Shown here: positions 28,797 through 38,754 of the stretch, piece after piece | Layout: the number at the start of each line of letters is the position of its first letter | Numbering within the stretch: position 1 is the stretch's first letter | Assembly (NCBI RefSeq): GCF_029542785.1 | Contig: NC_083370.1 | Span: 2,044,001 to 2,108,000, forward strand | DNA: 64,000 nt | Direction of reading: 5' to 3' | Origin: Malassezia japonica | Lineage: Eukaryota > Basidiomycota > Malasseziomycetes > Malasseziales > Malasseziaceae | The notes under the pieces: generated by a model | What the model saw: the letters and a program-made list of their open reading frames with translations, nothing else | Told to the model about the DNA's origin: nothing | Databases searched by the model: none | Program-made: the position numbers and the translations under genes

Positions 28797-29900
28797 ATGT
28801 GCGGGCGTTTTGCGAATGGGCTGTCCTACGACGAGTTCTCGCAGGCGATTGATACGCTGCTGCCGCCTGCCCTGCGCGATGACGATGACTCTGCGGACCA
28901 GTATTATCCCACCTTTAATGTAGCGCCCGGGACACGGTACCCTGTCGTGCGCGCAAAAGAGCACAACTCGATGCTGGTCGAAACGATGCGGTGGGGTATT
29001 CCGCTGGACAAGCTCGCCCCGTCTAGCCAAGAGGACCGCATGGACGGGCACCGTGTGATTAATTCGCGTGTAGATACCCTGATGCAGTCCAAGAGCGTGT
29101 GGCGCAAGCTCCTCACCTCGCACCGGTGCATTGTATTCTGCCAAGGGTTCTACGAGTGGCAAAAAGTGCCGATCCCTGGTGAAAGCAACGTACGACGCGT
29201 ACCACACTTTGTGGGAATGAGTGCATCGGGTGAAGGACGTACGGACTCGAGCGGAAAGCACAAGCAGCTCATGCCTATGGCTGGACTCTGGGCCGATATC
29301 GATGAGGGTGGCCAGAAAGAACGCGTCTTTACCATTCTCACAACACAGTCCAACAAGCAGCTCGACTTTTTGCATGACCGCATGCCAGTGATTCTCCCTG
29401 ATGCTGATGCAATGACATTATGGCTCGGCGTTTCTATCGTCAAGCAAGAAGGGCCACCGAGTCTTGACCAACTTGTACCACTGCTTAAGCCCTATACCCA
29501 TCCGCTCGAGTGCTACGTTGTGCCAAAAGAAGTGGGACGTGTCGGTACCTCGAACGAGAACTTTATCTTTCCGGTAGAGCACCGCAAAGACGGCATCCTT
29601 GCCATGTTTCAGTCTGCCAAGGTGAAGCAAGAAAAGGATAGTTTGGAGGCATCTGTCAAGCACGAGGATAGCAGTGCACTTCCAAAACAAGAACCTGGAA
29701 AGGGGGAGCCAGCCAATCCCCCGGCCGTAAAGCAGGAGCCATCGTTGTCTCCAGCCAAGCACGAGCCCCACTTGCACGAGCACACGACGCCGACCAAACG
29801 CGGACCGAACCCCCCCGCCACGCCCTCGCCCCGCAAACGTGCCAAGCCCAGCCCGAAAAAGGCCCACGGTACGCCGAGTCTCGAATCCTTTTGGAATTAG
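28797..29900 (+). CDS. SRAP/HMCES-type abasic-site crosslinking protein with SUMO-like motif tail
   Basis: SRAP proteins crosslink covalently to abasic sites in single-stranded DNA through Cys2 after Met removal. Here the ATG at 28797 gives MCGRF, placing the catalytic Cys at position 2. Conserved elements follow: FNVAPGTRYPVVR, MRWGIPLDK, NSRVDTL, FCQGFYEWQK (with the catalytic Glu), FTILTTQSN, HDRMPVIL. The protein is 367 residues. The last 100 residues hold repeated psi-K-x-E motifs (VKQE, VKHE, PKQEP, VKQEP, AKHEP), a basic stretch (PRKRAKPSPKKAH) and the end SLESFWN, which looks like a degenerate PCNA-binding box. Intronless. An upstream in-frame non-ATG extension was ignored because it would bury Cys2. 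Confidence 0.93.
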   Translation: MCGRFANGLSYDEFSQAIDTLLPPALRDDDDSADQYYPTFNVAPGTRYPVVRAKEHNSMLVETMRWGIPLDKLAPSSQEDRMDGHRVINSRVDTLMQSKSVWRKLLTSHRCIVFCQGFYEWQKVPIPGESNVRRVPHFVGMSASGEGRTDSSGKHKQLMPMAGLWADIDEGGQKERVFTILTTQSNKQLDFLHDRMPVILPDADAMTLWLGVSIVKQEGPPSLDQLVPLLKPYTHPLECYVVPKEVGRVGTSNENFIFPVEHRKDGILAMFQSAKVKQEKDSLEASVKHEDSSALPKQEPGKGEPANPPAVKQEPSLSPAKHEPHLHEHTTPTKRGPNPPATPSPRKRAKPSPKKAHGTPSLESFWN

Positions 29901-29910
29901 CCTAACTAGA

Positions 29911-31662
29911 TTACTTCTTGAGCTTCTGCTGGAACATAGGCGGCGGTGCCGTCATGCTGTACACCTTAGTCTCGCCCGCGCCCTTAGCCTTTTCGACGTG
30001 CAAGTCAAACACAAGTTCGCCCTTCTCGTTCAGGTTCGCCTCGCACCAGTTGCGAGCCCCGATAATGTACTTGTTGCGCTGCTTCTTGTCCTCGAGGTCG
30101 TACTTGAACAAGGGCAGCATCTTTTCGCGCGTATGCACATAGAACAAGCTGCGGTGCTTCTTGGCGGCCAGCGTGTTGACCATCGTGATGACCGGAGCCG
30201 GCGGCGGCGCGTTCACAATCGCACTCGTGATCACTGCGAGGCTGTAGCGGTAGTCGCGCTCGGGGTGCAGGCTGCGGGCCGAGTAGAATACACCGCAGCC
30301 ACCCGCGTGCACGTCGCCGCTGATGAACGTAATACGCAGCTTGCGTTCGAGCGACAGCTCCTGCGTGCGCTCAATTAGCCAGTTGCGCTCGCGCTTGTGG
30401 TGCGCCGCACACCAGTGGTCATTGAGGTCGTCAAGCAGCTCCACCTGTCCATTAAAGTTGTTGGTGAAAGCGGGCAGGAGCCACTTGGCGAGCTTCACGA
30501 TCGGATTGTACTTGCTTTCGAGGATCTTTTCGAGGGTGACCATGCGGGGATACGCAAGCGGCACACCCAACTGGATGATCAGGTGCTCGACCGAGGCCGG
30601 CAGCTTGCGTACCGCGTCAAAGCAGCGCTTGTACGTGTCCGGAGCACAAACCTGCTTGAGCTTGCGCTGCGCACGGCAGTCGATCAGGAGCATGGCCTGC
30701 TTCGGGCCCAGGTACACGATGAGCGAGTGCGTCGGGTACGGGATGAACGCGCCAGGGCCGCCGATCACGAGCGAGAGGAACGGCGATGGGTTGGGGTTTG
30801 ACGTGTCCGAATTGCTGATGCTGTCCGCTTCGTCGTTCATAAACTGCTGGAAGAGCAGGTAGAAGAAGTAGCCGCGGCTGCCAATGTGGTTAAACACCGG
30901 GGACTTCATCAAATCGTCGGGGTAGGTACCGAAACCATCGATCAGGTCGTGGTCGTCGAGCATGTTGACCATGGGAATCTGCGACGCAGCCTTGGAGAAG
31001 CTGCCGCTGCCGAACCACTTTTTGTAGTTGAAAAAGAGGAAACGGTCGATGGCCGTCGCAATCTCATCCGTGACGGGCGTCATATTGGGCTTGCTGTTGT
31101 CCGAATTAAGTACTCCCGTCAGCTCCTCCTCGTTCGCAATCTTGTCGTTGTACAGCTGGTCGCCACCACCCATGCACATGTGGAAGGGCTTCTTGGCATG
31201 CTCGGCCAGCAGGTCGTTCCACAGGGGGTCCGCACCGTTCCATTCTTCAGTTGGCGTGCTGCTGCTGAAGCCATTGCACGAGTGGCCGGCCCAGCGGAAG
31301 TTCTCCTGGCGCGCCGGCACATGGAACTGGGTCGCCTCGCAAGCGCCAGGGATGTCGTACGCAACCACCTGCGCGTACTCAATCAGCTGGATCTCCAGCT
31401 TAAAGCGCCAGAAACGGTGCAGGCGGCCGGACTCGTCCGCATACGCCCAGATCTGCGCGGCCTGGCTCTGCATCGTTTGGCCGCTGACTTGCGGACCCTG
31501 CTCGTCGGCCAGCAGGGGGGTGTACCTCAGCACGGGGGCTGAAACCTGCTCGCTCGGCGAGGCATGGTCGGTCACAATCAAGGCAAAGGCATGGTACACG
31601 CCGTTCGCGTCGACAGTGTCGTAGCGCAGCAAGGGTCCAACATCCAAGTTCCACTGAGACAT
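29911..31662 (-). CDS. PhoD-like metallophosphatase-domain protein
   Basis: An intronless ORF of 583 residues. Metal-binding motifs of the PhoD-like superfamily are visible: MGGGDQLYND, DDHDLIDGFGTYPDDL and SGDVHAGGCG. Large eukaryotic PhoD-like proteins of this type are cytosolic or membrane-associated, and their substrates are poorly known. No signal peptide is seen. The start was chosen at MSQWNLDVGPLL; the open frame upstream has no ATG with support. The start is 81 bases from the divergent GH55 gene, and the stop is 10 bases from the SRAP gene stop. Confidence 0.85.
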   Translation of the reverse strand: MSQWNLDVGPLLRYDTVDANGVYHAFALIVTDHASPSEQVSAPVLRYTPLLADEQGPQVSGQTMQSQAAQIWAYADESGRLHRFWRFKLEIQLIEYAQVVAYDIPGACEATQFHVPARQENFRWAGHSCNGFSSSTPTEEWNGADPLWNDLLAEHAKKPFHMCMGGGDQLYNDKIANEEELTGVLNSDNSKPNMTPVTDEIATAIDRFLFFNYKKWFGSGSFSKAASQIPMVNMLDDHDLIDGFGTYPDDLMKSPVFNHIGSRGYFFYLLFQQFMNDEADSISNSDTSNPNPSPFLSLVIGGPGAFIPYPTHSLIVYLGPKQAMLLIDCRAQRKLKQVCAPDTYKRCFDAVRKLPASVEHLIIQLGVPLAYPRMVTLEKILESKYNPIVKLAKWLLPAFTNNFNGQVELLDDLNDHWCAAHHKRERNWLIERTQELSLERKLRITFISGDVHAGGCGVFYSARSLHPERDYRYSLAVITSAIVNAPPPAPVITMVNTLAAKKHRSLFYVHTREKMLPLFKYDLEDKKQRNKYIIGARNWCEANLNEKGELVFDLHVEKAKGAGETKVYSMTAPPPMFQQKLKK

Positions 31663-31743
31663 GGTTGAAAAGGGTTGCTGACAAACGCGGATTCTCTTGG
31701 CGTGCCCCACACAAAGTCCCGTGTAGCGCCTCCACCGCCCTGC

Positions 31744-34173
31744 ATGAGATTTTGGATCGAGGATGTGGAGCGCCAAGGCGTGGTGCGTGGTGCGGCTGAC
31801 CCAGGCGCCCTACCAAGCGAGTGGCTATAGTGTGTTTCGGAATGTGAAGGAATACGGCGCGAAAGGCGATGGAGTGAGCGACGACACCAACGCGATCAAC
31901 CGCGCGATTGCGGACGGTGCACGGTGCGGCAAAGAGGCCGACAGCTGCACGATCGCGCCGGCGTTGGTGTACTTCCCGAGCGGCGTGTATCGAATCGCAC
32001 GGCCGATCGTATCGTTTTACAATACGCATATGCTAGGCAGCGCGTCGCAGCGTCCGGTCCTCTCTCCGCTGCCGCACTTTGAGGGAATTGCCGTGATCGA
32101 CGAGAACCCCTACGAGCCAGGCGGACGAAACTGGTACATTCCCCAGAACAACTTTTTTCGGTCGGTCGCGAACTTCGTGATCGACCTGACGAGCATGCCG
32201 CCGACGGTGGGGACCGGTATCCACCACCAGGTGAGCCAGTCGACCGGCCTGAGCAATGTGCACTTTGAAATGGTAAAAGGCGCACATTCGCAGCAGCAAG
32301 GCATTTTCATGGAAAATGCAAGCGGGGGATTCATGTCGGACCTCTCGTTTGTTGGCGGCAAATTTGGCGCGTGGCTCGGTAACCAGCAGTTTACCGTGCG
32401 CAACGTTTCGTTCCGGCATTGCCAGACGGCCATCTGCCAGTTTTGGAACTGGGCATGGACGTACATGGATGTGCGCATCGAAGACTGCCAGGTCGGCCTC
32501 GAGACGCACCAAATGTTGCCTGACAGGCAGGGCGTAGGGTCCTTGATCCTCTCGGACTGGGACGTGCGCCGCACCCCCGTGGCTGTACAGCTCGAGGCAG
32601 CGTCTTCAGGACGTCTTCTTCTGGACGGCATGCATACGGCACATGTGCCTGCTATCGTGCAAGTGCGAGGCGGCGAGACGTTGCTTGCGCCGCCGCACGA
32701 GCAACGGGACACGTTCAATGTAGCCATGTGGGTCAAGGCGCCGGTCGTGCATGACGTTGCCAACACGCTGGACCTCCCTGCCAAGGACCAGGCGTACGCT
32801 GGCAACATGCCGATCGCGCCGCAGCGCCCTGCATGCCTCGTGGACAAGGACGGAAAGTGGTTCGGTCAGGAAAAGCCCCAATGTACGTTGCATGCCTCAC
32901 AAAGACACTTCGGCTTCGCGCGATTACATTGTGAGCGTTCGCGATGGCGGCGCAAAGGGCGACGGCGTGTCAGACGACCGTGACGCGCTTCAGACCGTTC
33001 TCGATCAGAACAAGGGGCGCATCGTATTTGGTAGGTCGTTTTGGCTGACGCAGTCCCGTACGGCATCTATGTCGTACTCGATACACTGCACATTCCGGTG
33101 GGAACGAGGCTGCTAGGCGAGGCACAGCCCGTCATTCTCGGCGCTGGGGAGCGTTTCCGGGACGAGCACCATCCTCGGCCTGTCGTCCGTGTCGGTCATC
33201 CCGGCGACAGTGGCGAGCTGGTCATTTGCGATATGCTCTTTAGCACGCGGGGGCCTGCAGGCGGCGCCGTCGTCATGGAATGGAATGTGCACGAATCCTA
33301 CCAAGGCTCAGTCGCCATGTTTGACTCGCACATCCGTATCGGTGGAGCGTACGTCGTCACTCTGACCCAGGCGCGGAACGGATTTGGAGCTCGAGACATG
33401 CGGAAAAAAGCGCTCTTTGGACGAGCTTCCTCGTGCAAGCTTCCTCAACCTGCACATTACGCCATCTGCCAGCGGCTATTTCCAAAACGTGTGGATTTGG
33501 ACAGCAGATCAGTACGTTTCTATGCTCACCCAGCGAACTGGACCAAGGTGCGCCGGAGCAGATCAACATCCTGAGTGCGCGTGGCGTCTTGATCGAGGCA
33601 CGGCAAGGGCCTGTGTGGATGTATGGCACGGCGAGTGAGCACGAGCTGCTCTATCAGTACTCGCTGGTCAATGCTAAAAATGTCCTACTGGCCATGATCC
33701 AGACCGAGACGCCGTACTTTCAAGGCCGTGCATTTGCGCTTGCATCCGAGTGCGCCGAGCGAAGCACTGTGTATCCCGACCCAGACTTGGCGAGAAAGTA
33801 TACGCAGGCGCCTTCCTTACCTTCTCAGCCCTACGTCGCGTCTCAGGAGGACCGTGCGATGGGGATCCACATTGAGCAATGCGCCCAGATCTATGTCCTC
33901 GGCGCCGGGCTCTACTCGTTCTTTGACTCGTACGCCCAGGATACCTTGCCGGCCCATGCGTGCCAACGTCGCGTGTGCAATATCGATGAAGACGGCTCAT
34001 CCGAAGAAGTTTGGCTCTTTCACCTTGCTACCGTCGGCTCGGAGGTACTCGTAACACTGCGCGGTGAGGACCAGCTCTTGGAAGGACCGCACCGCGAAGG
34101 ATTCTGCAGCACACTCTCGCTGTGTGCTGTCCGACCAGCAGCCGCGAAAGGCAAGGACAAAATATTCCTGTAG
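31744..34173 (+). CDS. GH55 exo-beta-1,3-glucanase-like protein, no visible signal peptide
   Basis: Six exons: 31744-31782, 31805-32882, 32905-33030, 33054-33348, 33371-33511 and 33534-34173 (772 aa). The protein opens MRFWIEDVERQGVAPYQASG; the WIEDVERQGVAP block is a family hallmark. Two right-handed beta-helix modules follow, each starting with a DFGAKGDGVSDD-like repeat (VKEYGAKGDGVSDD and VRDGGAKGDGVSDD). Later blocks (SYQGSVAMFDSHIRIGG, GYFQNVWIWTADHELD, EARQGPVWMYGTASEHELLY) fit GH55. GH55 enzymes trim beta-1,3-glucan and are normally secreted, yet no hydrophobic leader precedes the first conserved block. Either an upstream exon is missed or the protein is leaderless. One intron ends in AAG rather than CAG (32902-32904). 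Confidence 0.88.
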
Positions 34174-34182
34174 CTCACAGCT

Positions 34183-34887
34183 CTACTTGAAAATAATCTG
34201 CTTACGCACCGCTTCAAACGACGGGCGCTGCGTTCCATGCGCAATGTACTTGGAAATGAAGGGGTACTTGGCCAAGTCCACTTCCAGCACTTCGGCACGC
34301 AGCGGCAGAATAGAGAACCAAGCCAAGGCCGAAAAGTCCGCAATGGTGGGATGGTCCAGCGCCAGCCAGGCATTATCATCGCCATTCTTCTGCGCCTGCT
34401 TCTCCAGTTGCTTCTCATAGACGTTCAGCACACGGTGGAGCTCGGTAGAGAAACGCGCAATGACGTTCTGAGGCGGGTCTTCGCCGTACGTCTTCTTCCA
34501 CGAGTTCTTGGCAAAGTACAGGTTTCCTTGGACCGGACTGTGGCCCGTCACCTGGAAAAAGAGCCACTCGTCAATGATAGCCTGCTCCTCGACCGATTTG
34601 CTTCCGTACTTGTTGCTCGTGTCGTACTTGTTCTGGAGGTACTGCAGAATCGCACCCGACTCCCAGACCGTAAAGTCATTGTTCTTGTGGTCCACAAGCG
34701 TCGGCGTACGCCCATTCGGGCTAATGGCCAAGTAGTTCTCACCTTTGACACCTTTCTCTTTGTCGGTGGAGTTCAGCTCGAGCCCTTTCAGCTCATAGTC
34801 AAGCCCAAGCTCTTCCAGAAAGATACCAATCTTGATGGGATTCAGACCCCAGCTGTTCTCGAGGATATAGAGGGTAAACTGCGCCAT
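34183..34887 (-). CDS. Ure2-type glutathione S-transferase, tandem copy 1
   Basis: A 234-residue intronless protein. The thioredoxin-like N-domain runs from MAQFTLYILENSWGLNPIKI; the glutathione-site features are the cis-Pro loop NGRTPTLVDHKNNDF and the WESGAILQYL motif. The C-terminal helical domain includes FFQVTGHSPVQGNLYFAK and HPTIADFSALAWF. These match the Ure2/theta-like fungal GST class, which conjugates or reduces substrates with glutathione. It is one of four same-strand copies in 3.6 kb, closest to copies 3 and 4. Its stop lies nine bases from the GH55 stop on the other strand. Confidence 0.92.
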   Translation of the reverse strand: MAQFTLYILENSWGLNPIKIGIFLEELGLDYELKGLELNSTDKEKGVKGENYLAISPNGRTPTLVDHKNNDFTVWESGAILQYLQNKYDTSNKYGSKSVEEQAIIDEWLFFQVTGHSPVQGNLYFAKNSWKKTYGEDPPQNVIARFSTELHRVLNVYEKQLEKQAQKNGDDNAWLALDHPTIADFSALAWFSILPLRAEVLEVDLAKYPFISKYIAHGTQRPSFEAVRKQIIFK

Positions 34888-35295
34888 GTTGGGGTACGTG
34901 CTTCAAAGACAGCTAGTTAAATAGTGGATCGGGTGGCCCATGCGCCGCCACAGGGATTGTGTCATTGTGCCCCACGGACTTAAAAAAACCGTCACCTGCA
35001 TATGCACGCCTTGCGCCAGATTTATCCGGTGGAACAAATGTTGCAATTCATGGCGGGGGTGATGTGGAAGCTGTGACGGTTATGCTAGAGAGGCTGCTCT
35101 TAATTAATCGACATGTATGATCATTCAATGCTACGTTGATCTTCATATACAGCAAGGGCTGAGGGTCAATTTCATGCGACTTATTGCCGAATATGATGAA
35201 ATAGGCTGCGTGTCCGCTAAATTTTTCGCGCACGGGACACTTGTGATTAGAAGCTGAGCACAGTGCTTTGAAAATAGACGAAATCCTTGCATAAT
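34888..35295. other. AT-rich spacer between GST copies 1 and 2
   Basis: About 400 bases of markedly AT-rich DNA with a ttaattaa tract near 35100. A TATTTAA sequence on the minus strand near 34918 may serve GST copy 1. No gene or repeat was found. Confidence 0.4.
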
Positions 35296-36003
35296 CTATA
35301 CAAGTTGATCAAGCTGAGCACGCACAGCCTTGACGGAGGGCAGGTTTCTAGATCGAGCCGCGTACTTGGCCAAGCACGGGTAGCTGTTGAGGTCAACGCC
35401 GATTGCTTCTCCGCACTCGGGAAGGCGATTCAGCCAAGAGAACACCGCAAAGTCGGCAATGGTAGGGTGGTCGAGGACAAGCCAGTTGCCTTTTTCGCCA
35501 TTATGAGCAGCTTGATGCGAAAGCTGCTCTTCGAGCACAGACATGGTGCGATGCAGCTCCTGCGAGAAACGTGCGATAATATTTTTTGGCGGCGCCTCGT
35601 GATAAATGGCGTCCCAGCGGCGCACAATAAAGTACAACTGGCTTTGCGTTGCAGCGTACCCTGTAGCCTGAAAAAAGAGCCACTGGTTTACCATTGCCTG
35701 CTCTTCGACTGTCGTGCCGATATACTTTTTGCTGGTATCGTACTTATTGGCAAGGTATTGCAGGATGGCACCAGACTCCCATACACGCAAATCATTATTG
35801 CGGTGGTCGACTAGAAGGGGGACGAGGCCGTTGGGGTTTTGATCCTGGACCTCGTCCAAAGTCACGTCACCACTCTTTTCCGACCAAACAGATGGGACTC
35901 CTTTGATTTGGTAGTCGAGCCCAAGCTCCTCCAGAAACGATCCAATGATGATGGGGTTGGCACCCCACACGCCAGCGAGCACATACAATGTGAAATGGGG
36001 CAT
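35296..36003 (-). CDS. Ure2-type glutathione S-transferase, tandem copy 2 (divergent)
   Basis: A 235-residue protein from MPHFTLYVLAGVWGANPIII. It keeps the N-domain layout, WESGAILQYLANKYD and LDHPTIADFAVFSWLN. It departs from its sisters in the loop after the second strand (VPSVWSEKSGDVTLDEVQDQ in place of the usual NSTDKEKGVKGENY block), in NPNGLVPLLVDHRNND (Gly-Leu for Gly-Arg before the cis-Pro) and in the substrate-facing YAATQSQLYFIVRRW. These are the positions expected to alter substrate choice. The gene is AT-richer than copies 3 and 4. The start is the first ATG; the longer open frame upstream begins with GTG. Confidence 0.9.
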   Translation of the reverse strand: MPHFTLYVLAGVWGANPIIIGSFLEELGLDYQIKGVPSVWSEKSGDVTLDEVQDQNPNGLVPLLVDHRNNDLRVWESGAILQYLANKYDTSKKYIGTTVEEQAMVNQWLFFQATGYAATQSQLYFIVRRWDAIYHEAPPKNIIARFSQELHRTMSVLEEQLSHQAAHNGEKGNWLVLDHPTIADFAVFSWLNRLPECGEAIGVDLNSYPCLAKYAARSRNLPSVKAVRAQLDQLV

Positions 36004-36111
36004 CGTGCGTCGTTGCAACGTTGGGACGTGCGTCGCTGATTCCGATAATTCCCCCACACGGCATCGGTCCCTTTTAACGGAATTTAAAAGAGATATATAA
36101 TGTCTATCAAT

Positions 36112-36813
36112 CTAGTGCTGCACACGCTTGCGCATCTCCTTGACCGAGTCGAGCGATTCGGCGAGCTGGATGTACTTGGCAACGTGTGGGAACTTGGCCA
36201 GGTCCACACCCAGCTTGTCGCCAAAGTGGGACAGGATGCCGAGCCAGACAAAGGCGGAGAAGTCGGCAATGGTCGGGCGGTCAAGCGCCAGCCACGCATT
36301 CGAAGCACCGTTCTTCTCCGTCTGTTTCTTGAGCTGCTCCTCGTACACAGAGAGGACACGGTGGAGCTCATTGTTGAAACGCTTCACCACGGTTTCTGGC
36401 GCATCCTCACCGAACGCGTTCTTCCAGTACACCTGGGAAAAGTACAGGTTGCCCTGGACCGGGCTGTGACCGCTGACCTGGAAAAAGAGCCACTGGTTGA
36501 CCGTGGCCTTCTCCTCGGCCGTCTTGCCCGCATACTTGCCCTCGGTGTCGTACTTGTCGACGAGGTACTGCAGAATCGCACCCGACTCCCACACGGTGAA
36601 GTCGTTGTTCTTGTGGTCGATCAGCGTCGGTGTGCGACCATTCGCGCAGATGGCGAGGTAGTTCTCGCCCTTGACACCCTTTTCCTTCTCGTCGGAGCCA
36701 AAGTCGACGCCCTTGACTTCGTAGTCAAGCTTGAGTTCGTCGAGCAAGGCGCCGACCTTCATGGGGTTGGGACCCCAGTGATTAGAGAGGACGTAGAGAG
36801 AGAAGTGAGCCAT
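36112..36813 (-). CDS. Ure2-type glutathione S-transferase, tandem copy 3
   Basis: A 233-residue intronless protein beginning MAHFSLYVLSNHWGPNPMKV. The glutathione site is complete: CANGRTPTLIDHKNNDF and WESGAILQYLVDKYD. FFQVSGHSPVQGNLYFSQ and DRPTIADFSAFVWLG identify the C-terminal helical domain. It is very similar to copy 1 in the HSPVQGNLYF block, which points to duplication after the split from copy 2. A CCTTAAAA sequence on the minus strand near 36850 is a possible TATA element. Confidence 0.92.
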   Translation of the reverse strand: MAHFSLYVLSNHWGPNPMKVGALLDELKLDYEVKGVDFGSDEKEKGVKGENYLAICANGRTPTLIDHKNNDFTVWESGAILQYLVDKYDTEGKYAGKTAEEKATVNQWLFFQVSGHSPVQGNLYFSQVYWKNAFGEDAPETVVKRFNNELHRVLSVYEEQLKKQTEKNGASNAWLALDRPTIADFSAFVWLGILSHFGDKLGVDLAKFPHVAKYIQLAESLDSVKEMRKRVQH

Positions 36814-37114
36814 AGTAGAGATGATGGGAGAGGCAGGCGCCACAGCCCTGTTTTAAGGGCGCATCGGACAGGTGGCCTAAGCGCCATGGAGCCGCCGGAA
36901 AATATTTCGCCGATGTTCGCTCCACACCTGATTGGATCACTTGTTTCCAAGTGCTCGTTCCAAAGACCGAGCAGGCTAACGCCGGCGTACGCTGCTGCGC
37001 CCCCGGGCTTAAGACCGAGCGGAACTGCGAGTACTCGCTAACACGAGAAGCGGCGTCATGTAGAACGGGATGAGTGCGTCGGGGATATGTTGCAATGTAT
37101 CTATACGATTCTAG
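36814..37114. other. Spacer between GST copies 3 and 4
   Basis: About 300 bases. Apart from the TATA-like sequence near 36850 and a ggcctaagcg string near 36874 (also present, inverted, upstream of copy 4 near 37927), nothing was recognised. Confidence 0.35.
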
Positions 37115-37816
37115 CTAGTGCTTAATCTGCGCGCGAACGGCCTTGACAGCGGGCAGGGCTTCACAGCGCTCGATGTACTTGGCAATGTACGGGAACTTGG
37201 CCAGGTCCACCTCGAGCGGCTCGCCGTAGTTCGGCAGGAGACCGAGCCACGCCAGCGTGGTAAAATCGGCGACCGTGATGCGGTCGAGCGCAAGCCACGC
37301 ACGCTCCCCGCCGTGCTTTTCGGTCTGCTTCTTGAGCTGCTGTTCAAAGACGGCGAGCACGCGCTGGAGCTCGTCCGAGAAGCGGCGGATGACGTTCTTG
37401 GGCGCATCCTCGTCGTACTTGCCCTTCCACGAAGTCTTGGCGTAGAAGAGCTGGCCCTGCGGCACACTCAGACCGGTGGCCTGGAAGAAGAGCCACTCGT
37501 CGATGATCGCCTTCTCCTCCGGCGTCTTGCCGCCGTACTTGCCCTCAGTGTCGTACTTGTTGGCAAGGTACTGGAGGATCGCACCCGACTCCCACACAAT
37601 AAAGTCGTTGTTCTTGTGGTCGATCAGCGCAGGCGTACGGCCGTTGGGGCAGACCTCGAGGTAGTCGGCGCCCTTGACACCGGTCTCCTTGTCGGTCGAG
37701 TTCATGTCCAGGAGCTTGACATGGTAGTCAAAGCCGAACTGCTCGAGGAAAGCAGCGACCTTGATGGGGTTGGGCCCCCAGTGGCCAGTCAGAGCGTAGA
37801 GAGTAAAGTGCGGCAT
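37115..37816 (-). CDS. Ure2-type glutathione S-transferase, tandem copy 4
   Basis: A 233-residue protein from MPHFTLYALTGHWGPNPIKV. It has PNGRTPALIDHKNNDF, WESGAILQYLANKYD, and in the helical domain FFQATGLSVPQGQLFYAK and DRITVADFTTLAWLG. It carries higher GC than copy 2 and keeps the standard glutathione-site residues. A much longer open frame extends upstream on the same strand, but it overlaps the IRC21-like gene's 3' end and starts without homology, so the start is placed at the conserved MPHFTLY. Confidence 0.92.
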   Translation of the reverse strand: MPHFTLYALTGHWGPNPIKVAAFLEQFGFDYHVKLLDMNSTDKETGVKGADYLEVCPNGRTPALIDHKNNDFIVWESGAILQYLANKYDTEGKYGGKTPEEKAIIDEWLFFQATGLSVPQGQLFYAKTSWKGKYDEDAPKNVIRRFSDELQRVLAVFEQQLKKQTEKHGGERAWLALDRITVADFTTLAWLGLLPNYGEPLEVDLAKFPYIAKYIERCEALPAVKAVRAQIKH

Positions 37817-38061
37817 GGTGAAAGCGTGGGAGGAAGGATGTGCCGTACCGCGCTGCCCCATGCGCTGCACATCAATCATTCGATTTTTGAATAGAACCGC
37901 GACTTGGGCCAATCGCGGCGCGCGTCCGCTTAGGCCCTCCGCGGAATTAATCATCGTTCCGTGTGCTTCGGTCGCTGCGGCCTCGCACGGACGTGCAGGC
38001 CAGCACGCCATAAGCACCGCTCTGCTCCAAGACGAGGGTTGTGCAACGATGCAACGATTGG

Positions 38062-38754
38062 CTATGACTCGGAAACTAGGATGCCCACCATGGTAGTCCC
38101 AATAATGGCCTCGATATTGACCCAAGAGTGCGTCAAAACTTGGGTAAGCAAGGCGACGTACAAAACAGACGTGTGCCGTCGCGGCCTGCGACGCGCATCA
38201 GCGTATCCTCCCCACCCGGGTGAAAGCGCATGTACGGCGTAATGTTATATACTTTTCCTTGGAGTGCCGTCCATGCATCCTCTCTTTTGTTGTGGCGCTT
38301 GAGCTCGGTCGGAGTAATGCGCAACAGCGTCGTAACGCCCCCCTGCGTCAGCTAGAATACCTACGCGCAGATCCGTAGTGCTTTTCAGGCGCGCCCAGTC
38401 CAGTGGGCTGCAGCCCGGTGCCAGCGCGACCTTTTTCCGCGGCTTGGGCGGATTGAGTTTCTGCGGCGGTGTCGTGAGTGGCGCGCGCAGGCCCCCCATT
38501 GCTGTGCTCGTGTTCGACCCCCGTTGCGGCTGCAGCGACGGCCCCGAGGACGCAGGCACGTCCAAGCTCGGCTTGGCCTGGCGCTGTGCGCTGTTCATCG
38601 CCGGAAACGCGGGCGGCGGATCGTCCTCATTGAGCGACACACTCGGCACGCTCGGCGGCGCCATACGCTCCTCGTCCTGCTCCTCCTTCACGTCCGGCAC
38701 ATCGTGCGCCGTGAGCCCAAAGAGCGCGCTCCCTGCTGCTCGCGCCGCCTCCAT
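38062..38754 (-). CDS. Irc21-like cytochrome b5-domain protein
   Basis: Exons on the minus strand: 38365-38754, 38162-38342 and 38062-38138. A disordered N-terminus ends in KPRKKVALAPGCSPLDWARL, the conserved entry to this family. After a 22-nt intron a cytochrome b5 domain follows: ITPTELKRHNKREDAWTALQ, KVYNITPYMRFHPGGEDTLM with the first haem His in HPGG, and GRDGTRLF joined to THSWVNIEAIIG with the second haem His. Yeast Irc21 has this layout; its role is not well defined, though links to membrane or sterol biology have been proposed. The last intron uses an AAG acceptor (cttacccaag), unlike the usual CAG. Divergent from arginase by 93 bases. Confidence 0.87.

Noticed and set aside
31763..31804. 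Alternative GH55 start MWSAKAWCVVRLTQ read through the first intron
   Set aside because: Splicing gives the conserved WIEDVERQGVAP block, whereas this reading gives no signal peptide and loses that block.
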